NCBI GenBank assembly: GCA_022180725.1
Contig: BQMO01000014.1
Coordinates: 248,001-312,000 of the forward strand
Origin: Phycisphaerae bacterium
Lineage (GTDB): Bacteria; Planctomycetota; Phycisphaerae; Phycisphaerales; UBA1924
Length of the DNA: 64,000 nucleotides
Reading direction: 5' to 3'
Shown: piece by piece, positions 16,895 to 25,802 of the stretch
Position numbering within the stretch: position 1 is the stretch's first letter
How the letters are laid out: every line of letters begins with the position of its first letter
The notes under the pieces: generated by a model
The model's input: only the letters and a program-made list of their open reading frames with translations
The model's database searches: none
What the model was told of the DNA's origin: nothing
Position numbers and translations under genes: made by a program

Positions 16895-16900
16895 TACACT
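16895..16900 (+). promoter_or_regulatory. possible -10 TACACT for the DUF3467 gene
   Basis: TACACT with a weak TGGACC at 16873-16878 (16-nt spacer). The resulting leader would be about 115 nt. The remainder of the 16726-17022 interval shows nothing else I can support. Confidence 0.3.
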
Positions 16901-17022
16901 CCCCTCCCCCTGCGGGCCGTGGGCGATCGGGCGAGTGACCCGGATCGCCAGTCGGTCCCCCGACCGAAAGTCAACCGCAGCGCACAATACCCCCGCCACG
17001 GCGGGTGAAAGGGAGTTTTGTC

Positions 17023-17346
17023 ATGGCCGATCAGCCCCAGCAGCAGCAAGTTCAACTCCGTATCGATGAATCCAAGATGGGCACGACGTACGCGAACACC
17101 ATCCGCACGTCGACCACGAACGACGAGGTGGTGCTGGACTTCGGCATGAACCTGCCGATGCCCGGGCAGAACAACGAGCCGACGCTGCTCTTCAGCGTGG
17201 GTAGCCGCGTGGTGATGAACTGGGCGGGCGCGAAGCGCCTGGCCATCAGCCTCGGGCAGGTGGTCCGCCAGTTTGAGGAGCGTAACGGGGAGATCAATCT
17301 GGGACAGCGTCCCAGCGGTGGCGGGGCCCCGAAGCTGGCCAACTGA
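17023..17346 (+). CDS. DUF3467 domain protein
   Basis: A 107-residue cytoplasmic protein of the DUF3467 family, function unknown. After a short Gln-rich N-terminus (MADQPQQQQ), the domain runs from VQLRIDESKMGTTYAN to about residue 92 (FEERNGEI). The ATG at 17023 has a GGGAG ribosome site about 10 nt upstream; an ATG 18 nt earlier has none. It is transcribed alone: a strong terminator follows 29 nt after the stop, and a long leader precedes it. Confidence 0.85.
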   Translation: MADQPQQQQVQLRIDESKMGTTYANTIRTSTTNDEVVLDFGMNLPMPGQNNEPTLLFSVGSRVVMNWAGAKRLAISLGQVVRQFEERNGEINLGQRPSGGGAPKLAN

Positions 17347-17375
17347 ATCCTCGGCACAACTTCTGAGTGATCACG

Positions 17376-17401
17376 CACCCCCGTTCGCGGGGGTGTTTTT
17401 T
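17376..17401 (+). terminator. intrinsic terminator after DUF3467 gene
   Basis: An 8-bp stem, CACCCCCG/CGGGGGTG, with a stable TTCG loop, followed by six T residues. High-confidence intrinsic terminator. Confidence 0.92.
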
Positions 17402-17520
17402 GTGCGCCATCGCCGCAGGATCGGATGCTTCTTAGCGCTGGGTTCGGGTCCGTGGGGAGGCGGGCGTGGTACACTGCCGCGGGTCGATGGGTGGGTTGTA
17501 AACCTCTACGCGGTGGAGCC

Positions 17521-20235
17521 ATGTCCGTGAAACGGGCCGTGGTAGGCGTTGACACACCGGTGCACCTGGGGGCCGCGCGTCTGCTGGCTGTGCGGTGGTC
17601 CGAGTTCGTGCGGACGCTGCGGCGGGCACGCCGCGACGGGGCGTCCGACCCGGGAAAGATCAGTTCGGAGCGCGTTCACGCGGTGCGCGTAACGGCACGC
17701 CGGGTCGTGGTGGCGATGCGCGTGTTCGGGCCGCTGGTCGAGAAGCGCGATGCGCGGCGGGCGCGGGCGGTGGTCCGCGGGCTTCGCCGCGCGGCGGGTG
17801 TGCTGCGCGATTGCGATGTGCATCTGGCCCTGCTCACCGACCTCGCATCGCGTGACGCGGCGGGCCGTCTGCCGGCGATTGCCCATGCCGTTGGGCAAGT
17901 GGAGCGCGAGCGGCTGGTGGCCCGGACGCACCTGCTCGATGCGGTGACATCGATGCGCCCCGAGGCCGTCGCCCGCCTGGCGCGTGACCTGGTACGCGGG
18001 TGCCTGCGGGAGGACCCACGGGGCGATACCGCGTCGGACGGAACGATCGGGGATTTCGGGATGAGCACGTTGGCGCGGGTCTCGGGCGAGGCGCTCGACG
18101 CGGCCTCACGCGACCTGGCGCACCCCGAACACCTCCACGCGCTGCGCCTGGCGGTGAAGCGCGTGCGATACACCTGCGAGATCTTCGGCGGCGTGCTGCC
18201 CGAATCATCGGTCGTGGTGTTGCATCACCTGATCAAGGCGCAGCAGGTGCTCGGCGAGGTGAACGACCTGGCGACCCTTGTGGACCGACTCGCCCGGATG
18301 CACGGGGAAGTCTGCACGCTGCACGAGAGCGAACTTCCCGGCCGGCGTTCGGAACTGCGCGACGGGCTGGAATCCCTGCATGCGGGGTTCTCGGCGGTGC
18401 GGGATCATCGCGCGCGTCAGGCCGTCGCCTGGTGGGCGACCGAAGGCCTTGCCGACGCGCTGCGACCCCTGGTGCCGTACTGGTCCCCGGGGGCGACGCC
18501 CGAGGCGCCGGTGACGGCACCGCCATCCCCCCCGGCGCCCACGATCGCACGGACCCTTATGGAGAAACCCCCGATGACCGATACGGCCGTCATGACGCAC
18601 GCGAACGGACGCCACGCCACGGGCACGGAGCCGACCGCGGCGCAGGGCAACTTGTGGCTCGCCGGCAAGCGCTTCGCGGTGATCGACATCGGGAGCAACA
18701 GCATCCGTCTGCTCGTGGTCGAGTTGATCGACGGCGTGTCGTGGCGCGTGCTCGCCGAGGAGCGGTCGATGACGCGCCTGGCGCAGGGCATGGCCCGGAC
18801 GGGCGAGATCAGCGCCGAGGCCATGGCGCGGTCGGTGGAGGCCATCGGACGGTTCAAGGCACAGGCGGAGAAGCTCGGGGTGACGCGCGTGCGAGCGTTC
18901 GCGACGGCGGCGGTACGCGAGGCGGCGAACCGGCAGGACTTCGTCTCGCTCGTCTTTGACCGCGCGGGGTTGGGACTGGAGTTGGTGAGCGAACTCGACG
19001 AGGGTCGGTTGACCCATCGCAGCGTGGCCCGGGTGTTTGACCTGACCGAGGGCGACGCGGCGGTGGCGGACATCGGCGGGGGAAGCCTGGAGGTCGTCCT
19101 CAGTCAGCGGGGCATCATCACGGAGAACACGTCGATGCCGCTGGGCGCCGTCCGGGTGACCGAGGCGTTCGGCGGCGCCGATGCGTGCGCTGGCCCTCGC
19201 TTCAAGGCGATGCGTCGGCATATTGAGCGGTTCATAGCGGCGCGCGTCCGCAAGCCCGAGGTGCCCCCTGCCATGCTGATCGGCTGCGGGGGCACGTTCA
19301 CCACGCTGCTGACGTTGGCGGCGGCGGCGCGGGGCGTGATGATCGACCGGGGCAGCCCGGCACTGGCGGGCCTCGGGCCGGTCAGTCGGGCGCAGATCCG
19401 GGCGGTGCTTGACGAGTTGCGGGCGCTATCGCTCGAGGAGCGGCTGCGCGTGCCGGGCTTGCCCAGCGACCGCGCCGACATCGTCATCGCGGGGCTGACG
19501 GTGATCGACCGGTTGCTGGCCCATCTCGGGCTGAGCCAGGTGCACGTACACCCCGGCGGGTTCCGCGAGGGGCTGCTGCTGCGGATGATCGATCAGGCCG
19601 CGCTGGAGCAGGACCGCTCGGAGCTGGATTCTTCCGATGCGGACCACATGACCGCGGTGCGGAACTTCGCCACGCGGTGCCGGTATGACCGGGCGCACAG
19701 CGAGCACGTGGCGACGCTGGCGCTGCGGCTGTTTGATCAGTTCCGCGAGGAGAGCGTGCTGATTCCCGACCTGGGGTCGGCGGCGCACGAGCGGCTGATG
19801 CTGGAGGCCGCGGCGGTGCTCCACGACATCGGGATCATGGTCGGGTACGCCCGGCATCACAAGCACTCGCGGACGATGATCCGGCACGCGGAACTGCGGG
19901 GCTTTACCGAACGAGAGACGGACCTGATCGCGCACGTGGCGCGGTATCACCGTCGCACGCCTCCCCGCCGGCGGCACGCGGAGTTCTCGGCGCTGCCGGA
20001 TCGTGACCAGTCGCTGGTCCGCCGTCTGGCCGCTCTCCTGCGCGTGGCCGACGGGCTGGATCGTGCCCATGCGCAGAATGTCCGCGACGTCCGCGTCCGT
20101 TTCGGGAGCGGCAAGGTGCTGCTGGAGGTGGAGGCGGGCGGAGACGTCTCGGTGGATATCGCGGCGGCGGACCGGAAGGGCGACTTGCTGCGGGATGTGC
20201 TCGGGCAGAAGGTGCGGATCGAACTCCCGGGTTGA
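17521..20235 (+). CDS. CHAD domain fused to Ppx/GppA exopolyphosphatase
   Basis: A 904-residue fusion. Residues about 10-330 form a CHAD domain: helical, rich in His and Arg, with two repeats such as RVHAVRVTARRV and HALRLAVKRVRYTCEIFGGVL. CHAD domains bind polyphosphate. After a Pro-rich linker, residues about 375-690 are a Ppx/GppA phosphatase with IDIGSNSIRLLVVE, the conserved Glu in TAAVREA, ADIGGGSLEVVL and GCGGTFTTL. Residues about 700-880 are the family's HD-like helical domain (AAVLHDIGIMVGYARHHKHS). The protein likely binds and hydrolyses polyphosphate, or pppGpp. GGAG is 5 nt before the ATG at 17521, and a TACACT -10-like element is at 17470-17475. An in-frame ATG at 18574 has its own GGAG and could start the phosphatase part alone. 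Confidence 0.88.
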   Translation: MSVKRAVVGVDTPVHLGAARLLAVRWSEFVRTLRRARRDGASDPGKISSERVHAVRVTARRVVVAMRVFGPLVEKRDARRARAVVRGLRRAAGVLRDCDVHLALLTDLASRDAAGRLPAIAHAVGQVERERLVARTHLLDAVTSMRPEAVARLARDLVRGCLREDPRGDTASDGTIGDFGMSTLARVSGEALDAASRDLAHPEHLHALRLAVKRVRYTCEIFGGVLPESSVVVLHHLIKAQQVLGEVNDLATLVDRLARMHGEVCTLHESELPGRRSELRDGLESLHAGFSAVRDHRARQAVAWWATEGLADALRPLVPYWSPGATPEAPVTAPPSPPAPTIARTLMEKPPMTDTAVMTHANGRHATGTEPTAAQGNLWLAGKRFAVIDIGSNSIRLLVVELIDGVSWRVLAEERSMTRLAQGMARTGEISAEAMARSVEAIGRFKAQAEKLGVTRVRAFATAAVREAANRQDFVSLVFDRAGLGLELVSELDEGRLTHRSVARVFDLTEGDAAVADIGGGSLEVVLSQRGIITENTSMPLGAVRVTEAFGGADACAGPRFKAMRRHIERFIAARVRKPEVPPAMLIGCGGTFTTLLTLAAAARGVMIDRGSPALAGLGPVSRAQIRAVLDELRALSLEERLRVPGLPSDRADIVIAGLTVIDRLLAHLGLSQVHVHPGGFREGLLLRMIDQAALEQDRSELDSSDADHMTAVRNFATRCRYDRAHSEHVATLALRLFDQFREESVLIPDLGSAAHERLMLEAAAVLHDIGIMVGYARHHKHSRTMIRHAELRGFTERETDLIAHVARYHRRTPPRRRHAEFSALPDRDQSLVRRLAALLRVADGLDRAHAQNVRDVRVRFGSGKVLLEVEAGGDVSVDIAAADRKGDLLRDVLGQKVRIELPG

Positions 20236-20260
20236 CATGAGTATTCATGCGGTGAATACT
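20232..20260 (+). promoter_or_regulatory. argR operon promoter
   Basis: TTGACA (20232-20237, overlapping the upstream stop codon), a 17-nt spacer and AATACT (20255-20260). The predicted start site coincides with the argR ATG at 20266, so the operon mRNA would be leaderless. The operator palindrome occupies the spacer and the -10. Confidence 0.7.
20240..20260. promoter_or_regulatory. ARG-box-like operator
   Basis: A perfect inverted repeat, AGTATTCA-N5-TGAATACT. The half-sites contain the TGAAT/ATTCA core of known ArgR boxes. It fills the space between -35 and -10 of the argR promoter, an ideal place for autorepression by the arginine-ArgR complex. Half-site spacing differs from the classical 18-bp E. 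coli box, so specificity is inferred. Confidence 0.7.
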
Positions 20261-20265
20261 TATCT

Positions 20266-20754
20266 ATGCCCGCGAAGGCCGCCCGCCACGCCGTGATCCG
20301 ACGCCTCATCGCCGAGGGGGCGGTGCGCAGCCAGGAGCACCTGGCCGACCTGCTTTCGCGCGAGGGGGTAGCCGCCTCGCAGGGAACGCTCTCGCGCGAC
20401 CTCCGCGACCTGGGGGTGCTCAAAGGCCCGGACGGGTACACGCTGGCATCCCCCGGCGAGGCACGCGGCGAGGCGCCCCGCGAACTGCAACGGGCGATCC
20501 GGGAGCGTCTGCTCTCCGTGGACCAGGCCGGGAGTCTGGTGGTGCTGCGCACGGCCCCGGGGCACGCGTCGGCGCTCGCGGTGGAAGTTGACAGATCCAG
20601 GCCGGCGGGCGTGGTTGGGACGGTCGCGGGGGACGATACAGTTTTCGTCGCCGCGGGAAGCCCGGCCAAGGCGCACCGGCTGACCGGGATGATCCGGGCG
20701 TTGGCGGCCCCGGGAACGGGACGCGAAAGGCCTGCGCGGAAGGACGTATTGTGA
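20266..20754 (+). CDS. argR: arginine repressor ArgR
   Basis: A 162-residue arginine-responsive repressor. The N-terminal winged helix-turn-helix (residues about 1-70) includes the recognition segment ASQGTLSRDLRDLGVLK. The C-terminal oligomerisation and arginine-binding domain has the characteristic acidic motif AGDDTVFVAA. Length is typical. It heads the argR-C-B-F-G cluster and has an operator-like palindrome in its own promoter, so it probably represses itself and the operon when arginine is plentiful. The ATG at 20266 lies 5 nt after the -10 element, with no Shine-Dalgarno site. Its stop overlaps the argC start by 4 nt (GTGA). Confidence 0.93.
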   Translation: MPAKAARHAVIRRLIAEGAVRSQEHLADLLSREGVAASQGTLSRDLRDLGVLKGPDGYTLASPGEARGEAPRELQRAIRERLLSVDQAGSLVVLRTAPGHASALAVEVDRSRPAGVVGTVAGDDTVFVAAGSPAKAHRLTGMIRALAAPGTGRERPARKDVL

Positions 20755-21806
20755 CGATTCGAGCCGTGGTCATTGGCGCTGGTGGGTACAGCGGCGCCGA
20801 ACTGGTCGGGTTGCTCCTGGCACACCCCGCGACGAGTATCGTCGGGCTGTTCGCCAGCGCGAAGCGCGACGGCGTGAATCAACCCGCGCTCTTCTCGGAT
20901 TCGTTCGGTCGATTCCGGGGTCGGCTGGACCTGCCCGTGCGCGCGACCAGCGTACCCGACGTGCTCGCCTTGAAGCCCGACGTGGTGTTCCTCGCGACCC
21001 CCCACGAGGCCAGTGTGGAACTGGCCCGGGCGCTCGCCGCGCCCGGCGGCCCGGTCGTGCTCGATCTTTCCGCGGCGTTCCGGCTGAAGGACCCCGCGCT
21101 CTACCCGAAGCACTACGGGTTCGAGCACCCCGATGCGGGGTTGCTTGATCGAGCGGTGTACGGATTGCCCGAGTTGCACCGGGCCACGCTCGCCACGGCG
21201 ATGTTGATCGCGGTGCCGGGGTGCTACCCCACGTCGGCGATTCTCGCGTTGGCGCCGCTGGCGCGCGCCGGGGCGATCGCGCGGCGGGCGGACGGACGGC
21301 TCACGCGGCCGATCGTGGATTCGACCAGCGGCGTGAGCGGTGCGGGGCGGGGGCTGAACCTGCGCAGCCTCTTCTGCGAGGTACATCAGCAGCCGTATGG
21401 CGTGCTCTCGCACCGCCATCAGCCCGAGATCGACGCGTACGCGGGCGTGCCCACCGTGTTCACCCCGCACCTCGGCCCATACGAACGCGGCATCCTCTCG
21501 ACCATCCATGTCGAACTGGCGGCGGGGTGGAGCGAGGCGCGCGTGCGCGAAACGCTCGCGGGCGCGTACGCGGAGGAGCCGTTCGTGCGCCTGTGCCGGG
21601 CGGGGGTCTGGCCCAGCGTGGCGGACGTGCGCGGGACAAACTTCTGCGACCTCGCGTGCGCGACGGACGATGCGTGGGGGCACCTCATCCTCGTCAGCGC
21701 GATCGACAATCTCGTGAAGGGCGCCGCGGGGCAGGCCGTCCAGTGCATGAACATCCGGTTCGGGCTTGGGGAGACGACCGGCCTGCTCCCCGCGGAGAAG
21801 GCATGA
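20751..21806 (+). CDS. argC: N-acetyl-gamma-glutamyl-phosphate reductase
   Basis: A 351-residue enzyme that reduces N-acetylglutamyl phosphate to the semialdehyde with NADPH, third step of arginine synthesis. The N-terminal dinucleotide motif is VIGAGGYSGAELVGLL. The catalytic Cys158 is in AVPGCYPTSA, and the HRHQPEI and substrate-binding segments are intact. The GTG start at 20751 overlaps the argR stop by 4 nt, with AAGGA upstream. Its own stop overlaps the argB ATG (ATGA). Both overlaps indicate translational coupling within one mRNA. Confidence 0.95.
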   Translation: MTIRAVVIGAGGYSGAELVGLLLAHPATSIVGLFASAKRDGVNQPALFSDSFGRFRGRLDLPVRATSVPDVLALKPDVVFLATPHEASVELARALAAPGGPVVLDLSAAFRLKDPALYPKHYGFEHPDAGLLDRAVYGLPELHRATLATAMLIAVPGCYPTSAILALAPLARAGAIARRADGRLTRPIVDSTSGVSGAGRGLNLRSLFCEVHQQPYGVLSHRHQPEIDAYAGVPTVFTPHLGPYERGILSTIHVELAAGWSEARVRETLAGAYAEEPFVRLCRAGVWPSVADVRGTNFCDLACATDDAWGHLILVSAIDNLVKGAAGQAVQCMNIRFGLGETTGLLPAEKA

Positions 21807-22615
21807 GCACCGGCCCCATGGTCATCAAGGTTGGCGGGACCACGCTCGAAGATCAGCGAACGGCGCCGGCGCTCTGGAAGGCTGTCGCCGACCTGCACCG
21901 GTCGCATGCCGGGGGCGTGGTGCTGGTGCACGGCGGGGGCAAGGCCGTGGACGCACACCTGGCGCGACTGGGATTCACGACCGAACGGCGCGAGGGGATC
22001 CGCATCACGCCGGCGGATCAACTCGAAGAGATCGTGGCGGTGCTCGCGGGACGGATCAACAAGTCGCTGGTGGGCGCGTTGGCCCGCGTGGGCGTCAAGG
22101 CCGTGGGCTTGTGTCTGGGCGACGGCGGATCGATTCCCACCGTGAAGAGCGCGCGGTACGGCTTCGACCCCGGGCGCGTGGGCGAGGTCGTGCCGAACGC
22201 CGCCGACGCGGGCGCGTTGCTGCGGGTGCTCCTGCGGCATGGGTACCTGCCCGTGCTGAGTTCCATCGGCCTCGACGCGGCGGGGGAGTTCTTGAACATC
22301 AACGCGGACGACGCGGCGGCGGGGGTGGCGGGGGCGCTGGCGGCCGACACGCTTGTGCTGCTCACCGACGTCCCCGGAATCCTCGATGCGGAGCGGCGCG
22401 TTATTCCAGAAACCACGCCGGGGGCGATCGACGCGATGATCGCCTCGGGCGTCATCGCCGGGGGCATGATCCCGAAAGTCCGTGCCGCGGCGGACGCGGC
22501 ATCCGCCACGCGGGCGCCGGTGATCATCCTTTCGGGCAATGATCCCGAGGCGTTTGCCTCATGGACGGCGGGCAAACCCGTGGGCACGCGCGTTCTTCCC
22601 GCACGCGGTCGATGA
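21803..22615 (+). CDS. argB: N-acetylglutamate kinase
   Basis: A 270-residue amino-acid kinase that phosphorylates N-acetylglutamate, the second step of arginine synthesis and often the feedback-controlled one. Visible motifs are VIKVGGTT, the Gly-rich LVHGGGKAVD, LNINADDAAAGVAGAL for ATP and Mg binding, and GGMIPKVRAA near the C-terminus. It lacks the N-terminal helix seen in arginine-inhibited hexameric enzymes, so it may be the insensitive dimeric type, as an inference. The ATG at 21803 overlaps the argC stop by 4 nt. Confidence 0.94.
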   Translation: MSTGPMVIKVGGTTLEDQRTAPALWKAVADLHRSHAGGVVLVHGGGKAVDAHLARLGFTTERREGIRITPADQLEEIVAVLAGRINKSLVGALARVGVKAVGLCLGDGGSIPTVKSARYGFDPGRVGEVVPNAADAGALLRVLLRHGYLPVLSSIGLDAAGEFLNINADDAAAGVAGALAADTLVLLTDVPGILDAERRVIPETTPGAIDAMIASGVIAGGMIPKVRAAADAASATRAPVIILSGNDPEAFASWTAGKPVGTRVLPARGR

Positions 22616-22679
22616 CGCTCGCGCCGCAGCCGTCCTCCCCCCGCACCCTTCCCATGAGCGAACCCAGCACGTGACGACC

Positions 22680-23699
22680 ATGACAACTCCAAAGACCCAA
22701 CGGATGACGTCCGCGGCGGATATGCGCGGTGCCGACGTACTCACCCTGTCGAACTTCACGCCGCGGGCGGCGCTGGAGTTGTTCGACACGGCCCGGCGCG
22801 CGAAGGCGGACATCACGCCCTTTCGACGCGTGCTCGACGGGCGTTCGTTCGCCCTGCTGTTCGAGAAGCCGTCGCTGCGCACGAAGATGTCGTTCGAGGT
22901 GGGGATCGCGAAACTCGGGGGGCAGCCGGTGTTCATGGACCACGGCGCCCAGCGGCTGGGCGCCCGCGAAAGCGTGCGCGACTACGCGAAGAACCTCGAG
23001 CGCTGGGTCGACGGCATCATCGCCCGCGTGTACCTGCAAACCGCCCTGGAGGAGATGGCCGAGGCCGCCCGGTGCCCGGTCATCAACGCCCTCTCCGACC
23101 GCTTCCACCCGTGCCAGGCGCTGGCGGACTTGTTCACGCTGTTCGAGCTGGCCGGGCATGACGCCGGTCGCCTTCGCGCGATGCGGTTGGCGTATGTGGG
23201 CGACGGGAACAACGTCTGCCACTCGCTCATGCACGCGGCGACGCTGCTGGGCGTCGGCATGACCGTGGTTACGCCGCGCGGCTACGCCCCCGCGGAGGAC
23301 GTGACGCGCGAGTGCGAGGCGTTCGCGAAGGCGGCCGGGTCGACGTTCGCGGTCACGGCCGACCTGCACGCCGTCGAGGGGCACGACGCGGTGTATACCG
23401 ACGTGTGGGTGAGCATGGGGCAGGGTGGCGGGGTGGACGAAGTGACCCGTCGCCGCAAGGTCTTCGCGAAGTACACGGTTGACGCGGGGCTGATGGAGCG
23501 GGCCTCGCGTGGGCGCCCCGCGCCGGCCGTATTCATGCATTGCCTGCCCGCGCAGCGCGGCATGGAAGTGACCGACGAGGTGATCGACTCGGCCCGGTCT
23601 GTCGTCTACGACCAGGCGGAGAACCGGATGTGGGCGCAGAATGCGCTGCTGGTTCACATGTACGGGAATGGACAGCACCATCAACCTGGGGCCACGTAA
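22680..23699 (+). CDS. argF: ornithine carbamoyltransferase
   Basis: A 339-residue transferase making citrulline from ornithine and carbamoyl phosphate. The carbamoyl-phosphate loop is FEKPSLRTKMSFE, where the usual Ser-Thr-Arg-Thr reads Ser-Leu-Arg-Thr, a variant known in many OTCs. HPCQALAD and the ornithine-site MHCLPAQRG are intact. The start is uncertain: the ATG at 22680 is used, but GTG 22671 and later in-frame ATGs have equally weak ribosome sites. Homology begins near DVLTLSNFT. It lies 64 nt after argB and 21 nt before argG. Confidence 0.93.
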   Translation: MTTPKTQRMTSAADMRGADVLTLSNFTPRAALELFDTARRAKADITPFRRVLDGRSFALLFEKPSLRTKMSFEVGIAKLGGQPVFMDHGAQRLGARESVRDYAKNLERWVDGIIARVYLQTALEEMAEAARCPVINALSDRFHPCQALADLFTLFELAGHDAGRLRAMRLAYVGDGNNVCHSLMHAATLLGVGMTVVTPRGYAPAEDVTRECEAFAKAAGSTFAVTADLHAVEGHDAVYTDVWVSMGQGGGVDEVTRRRKVFAKYTVDAGLMERASRGRPAPAVFMHCLPAQRGMEVTDEVIDSARSVVYDQAENRMWAQNALLVHMYGNGQHHQPGAT

Positions 23700-23720
23700 C
23701 CCCATCAGGAGAGACTTGGG

Positions 23721-24938
23721 ATGGCGAAGCGAATTGCGTTGGCATATTCCGGCGGCCTCGACACGTCCTGCATCGTCCCCTGGCTTCGGGAGAACATCCC
23801 CGGGGCCGAGGTGGTCTGTGTCGTGGGCGACGTCGGGCAGGGCGGCGACGAACTCGCGGGCGTGGAGAAAAAGGCCAAGGACTCGGGGGCGGCGGAGTGT
23901 CACGTCGTCGACCTGAAGGCCGAGTTCGTCGACGAGTTCGTCATGCCGACGATGATCGCCGGGGCGGTGTACGAAGGGCGATACCTGCTGGGCACGGCCA
24001 TCGCCCGCCCTGTGCTCGCGCGCGGGCAGGTGAACGTCGCGAAGAAGACCGGGTGCACGGCCCTGGCGCACGGGTGCACCGGCAAGGGCAACGACCAGGT
24101 CCGCTTCGAGAGCGCCTACGCCGCCCTCGCCCCGGAGATGGAGATCATCGCGCCGTGGCGCATGGACGCCTGGAAACTCTCGGGCCGGCTGGCCATGCTC
24201 GAGTATCTCAGGGCACGGAACATCCCCACGACGGCGAGCGCGACGAAGATCTACTCGCGCGACCGCAACCTCTGGCATATCAGCCACGAGGGCGGGGCGA
24301 TCGAAGACCCATGGAACGCGCCCCCGGCCGACGCGTGGATGCTCACGGTCGATCCAGCGATGGCGCCGAGCACGCCGGAGGATGTGACGCTGCGGTTCGT
24401 GCAGGGGCGTCCTGTGGCGCTCAACGGCCAGGCGATGGACGCCTGGCGGATCATCGGGGAACTCAATGCTGTGGCCGGGGCGCACGGCGTAGGACGGATC
24501 GACCTGGTCGAGAATCGCCGCGTGGGCATGAAGTCACGCGGGTTGTACGAGACCCCGGGCGGCACGGTCATCGTGGAAGCCCTGCGGGCGCTCGAAGAGC
24601 TGGTCCTCGACCGCGAGACGCGGCACTACCGCGAGCACCTCGGGCTGACCTTCGCCGAACTCGTCTACGACGGGCGGTGGTTCACCCCGCTGCGCGAGGC
24701 GCTGTGGGCATGCGCCGAGACCATGGCCCGCAGGCTCGATGGCGAGATCGTTGTCCGGCTTTTCAAGGGCACGGCCACGGCTGTTCGCCGTCGAAGCCCC
24801 CACAGCCTCTACGCCGAGAAGATGGTGTCGTTCGAGGGTGAGGAGGTCTACAGCCAGAAGGACGCCGGCGGGTTCATCCGCCTGCTCAGTCTGCCCGAAC
24901 GGATCCGGGCGTTGAAGGACCGTGGCGAGGCGCACTAG
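23721..24938 (+). CDS. argG: argininosuccinate synthase
   Basis: A 405-residue ATP-dependent ligase joining citrulline and aspartate. The N-terminal PP-loop pyrophosphatase motif AYSGGLDTS is at residues 8-16. Segments ALAHGCTGKGNDQVRFE, the kinase-like YSRDRNLWHISHEGG and EKMVSFEGEEVYSQKDA are complete. An AGGAGAG ribosome site lies about 9 nt before the ATG. It is the last gene of the argR-C-B-F-G run; argJ, argD and argH are not in the window. Its last 53 nt overlap the 3' end of the convergent ATP-grasp-like gene, and no terminator hairpin was seen. Confidence 0.95.
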   Translation: MAKRIALAYSGGLDTSCIVPWLRENIPGAEVVCVVGDVGQGGDELAGVEKKAKDSGAAECHVVDLKAEFVDEFVMPTMIAGAVYEGRYLLGTAIARPVLARGQVNVAKKTGCTALAHGCTGKGNDQVRFESAYAALAPEMEIIAPWRMDAWKLSGRLAMLEYLRARNIPTTASATKIYSRDRNLWHISHEGGAIEDPWNAPPADAWMLTVDPAMAPSTPEDVTLRFVQGRPVALNGQAMDAWRIIGELNAVAGAHGVGRIDLVENRRVGMKSRGLYETPGGTVIVEALRALEELVLDRETRHYREHLGLTFAELVYDGRWFTPLREALWACAETMARRLDGEIVVRLFKGTATAVRRRSPHSLYAEKMVSFEGEEVYSQKDAGGFIRLLSLPERIRALKDRGEAH

Positions 24939-25788
24939 CGCCGTCCAGCCACGGGCGGATTCCTTCGGCCAGATGTCGCATCAGACCCGGAAAGTCCGGG
25001 TGCGTGCGGAGTTTCCCCGCGGAGGGTGTCTTGTTCACGTCGAAGAGCACTGGTACGCCGTCGTGAATCGCGTAGTCGAACTTGCCGTAGTCGAAGCCGA
25101 GTTCATGGCGTCGTCTCCGGATCAGTTCGGGGACGGAGTCCTCGAGCGAGAGTCCTTCAATGTCGCTCCCTACGGCCACGGGGCGTTTCATGACGTACTT
25201 CACGCAGATGTCGCGATCACCCAGAAAGAACCACGTCCGGACGTGAAACCGTCCGTCGTCACGGGTTTCCGGAAGAAACCTCTCGGCCACCAGATCCGGG
25301 TTCAGCCACACAAGCCATGGCACCTTGGCCGGCGAGACGAAGACCGGGTACTCCTTCTTCCCGAGGGCGGATCGAAAGACCCACGGCAGGCGGTTTCGGG
25401 CCTTGGCGAGAAAACCAAAGGGACGGCGAACGGCGTGCTCGAGTTCCTTGCCCCCGGCGTAGTTCAGGTTGGTCTTGACGATGACCGGGCCCGTATAGCC
25501 GTCGCCCCGCCGGACGATCTGCCCGCTGATCACGCGCTTCGAGATGTCGAGCACGCGGCCGTTGAGGCAACGCCTGTAGGCCGACGCGGCCTGGGCGTGT
25601 CGGCGCGGGACGCGCGTCAGGTCCACGTGCATCAGGCCGACGCCCGGGCCGCCCCAGGCCGAGGCGTCGCGCTGCACGCGGACGTCCAGCCCCCACGATC
25701 GCCACACGGCGACGAGGTCGTTGAGCACGTAGGGTGTCGGCTCGAACCGGTCGAGTTCATGGATGAGGATGTCGATGCGGTCGTGCAT
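24886..25788 (-). CDS. ATP-grasp-like protein, function unknown
   Basis: A 300-residue protein with features of the ATP-grasp fold: PVIVKTNLNYAGGKE as a nucleotide-binding strand, AERFLPETRDDGRFHVRTW as a central segment, and the acidic, metal-ligand-like FDYGKFDYAIHDGVPVLFDVNKTPSAG. These enzymes usually ligate a carboxylate to an amine or thiol with ATP. The substrate is unknown. The ATG at 25788 starts MHDRIDILIHELDRFE and fits a 14-nt gap after recG. A longer reading would overlap recG extensively. It appears to be the third gene of a DUF971-recG operon and converges on argG with a 53-nt overlap. Confidence 0.62.
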   Translation of the reverse strand: MHDRIDILIHELDRFEPTPYVLNDLVAVWRSWGLDVRVQRDASAWGGPGVGLMHVDLTRVPRRHAQAASAYRRCLNGRVLDISKRVISGQIVRRGDGYTGPVIVKTNLNYAGGKELEHAVRRPFGFLAKARNRLPWVFRSALGKKEYPVFVSPAKVPWLVWLNPDLVAERFLPETRDDGRFHVRTWFFLGDRDICVKYVMKRPVAVGSDIEGLSLEDSVPELIRRRRHELGFDYGKFDYAIHDGVPVLFDVNKTPSAGKLRTHPDFPGLMRHLAEGIRPWLDGASAPRHGPSTPGSVRAD

Positions 25789-25802
25789 GGGGTGTCGCGG
25801 CT

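Noticed and set aside
22524..24485. 653-codon minus-strand open frame opposite argF and argG
   Set aside because: Both sense genes are complete enzymes; the antisense frame has no recognisable domain or ribosome site.
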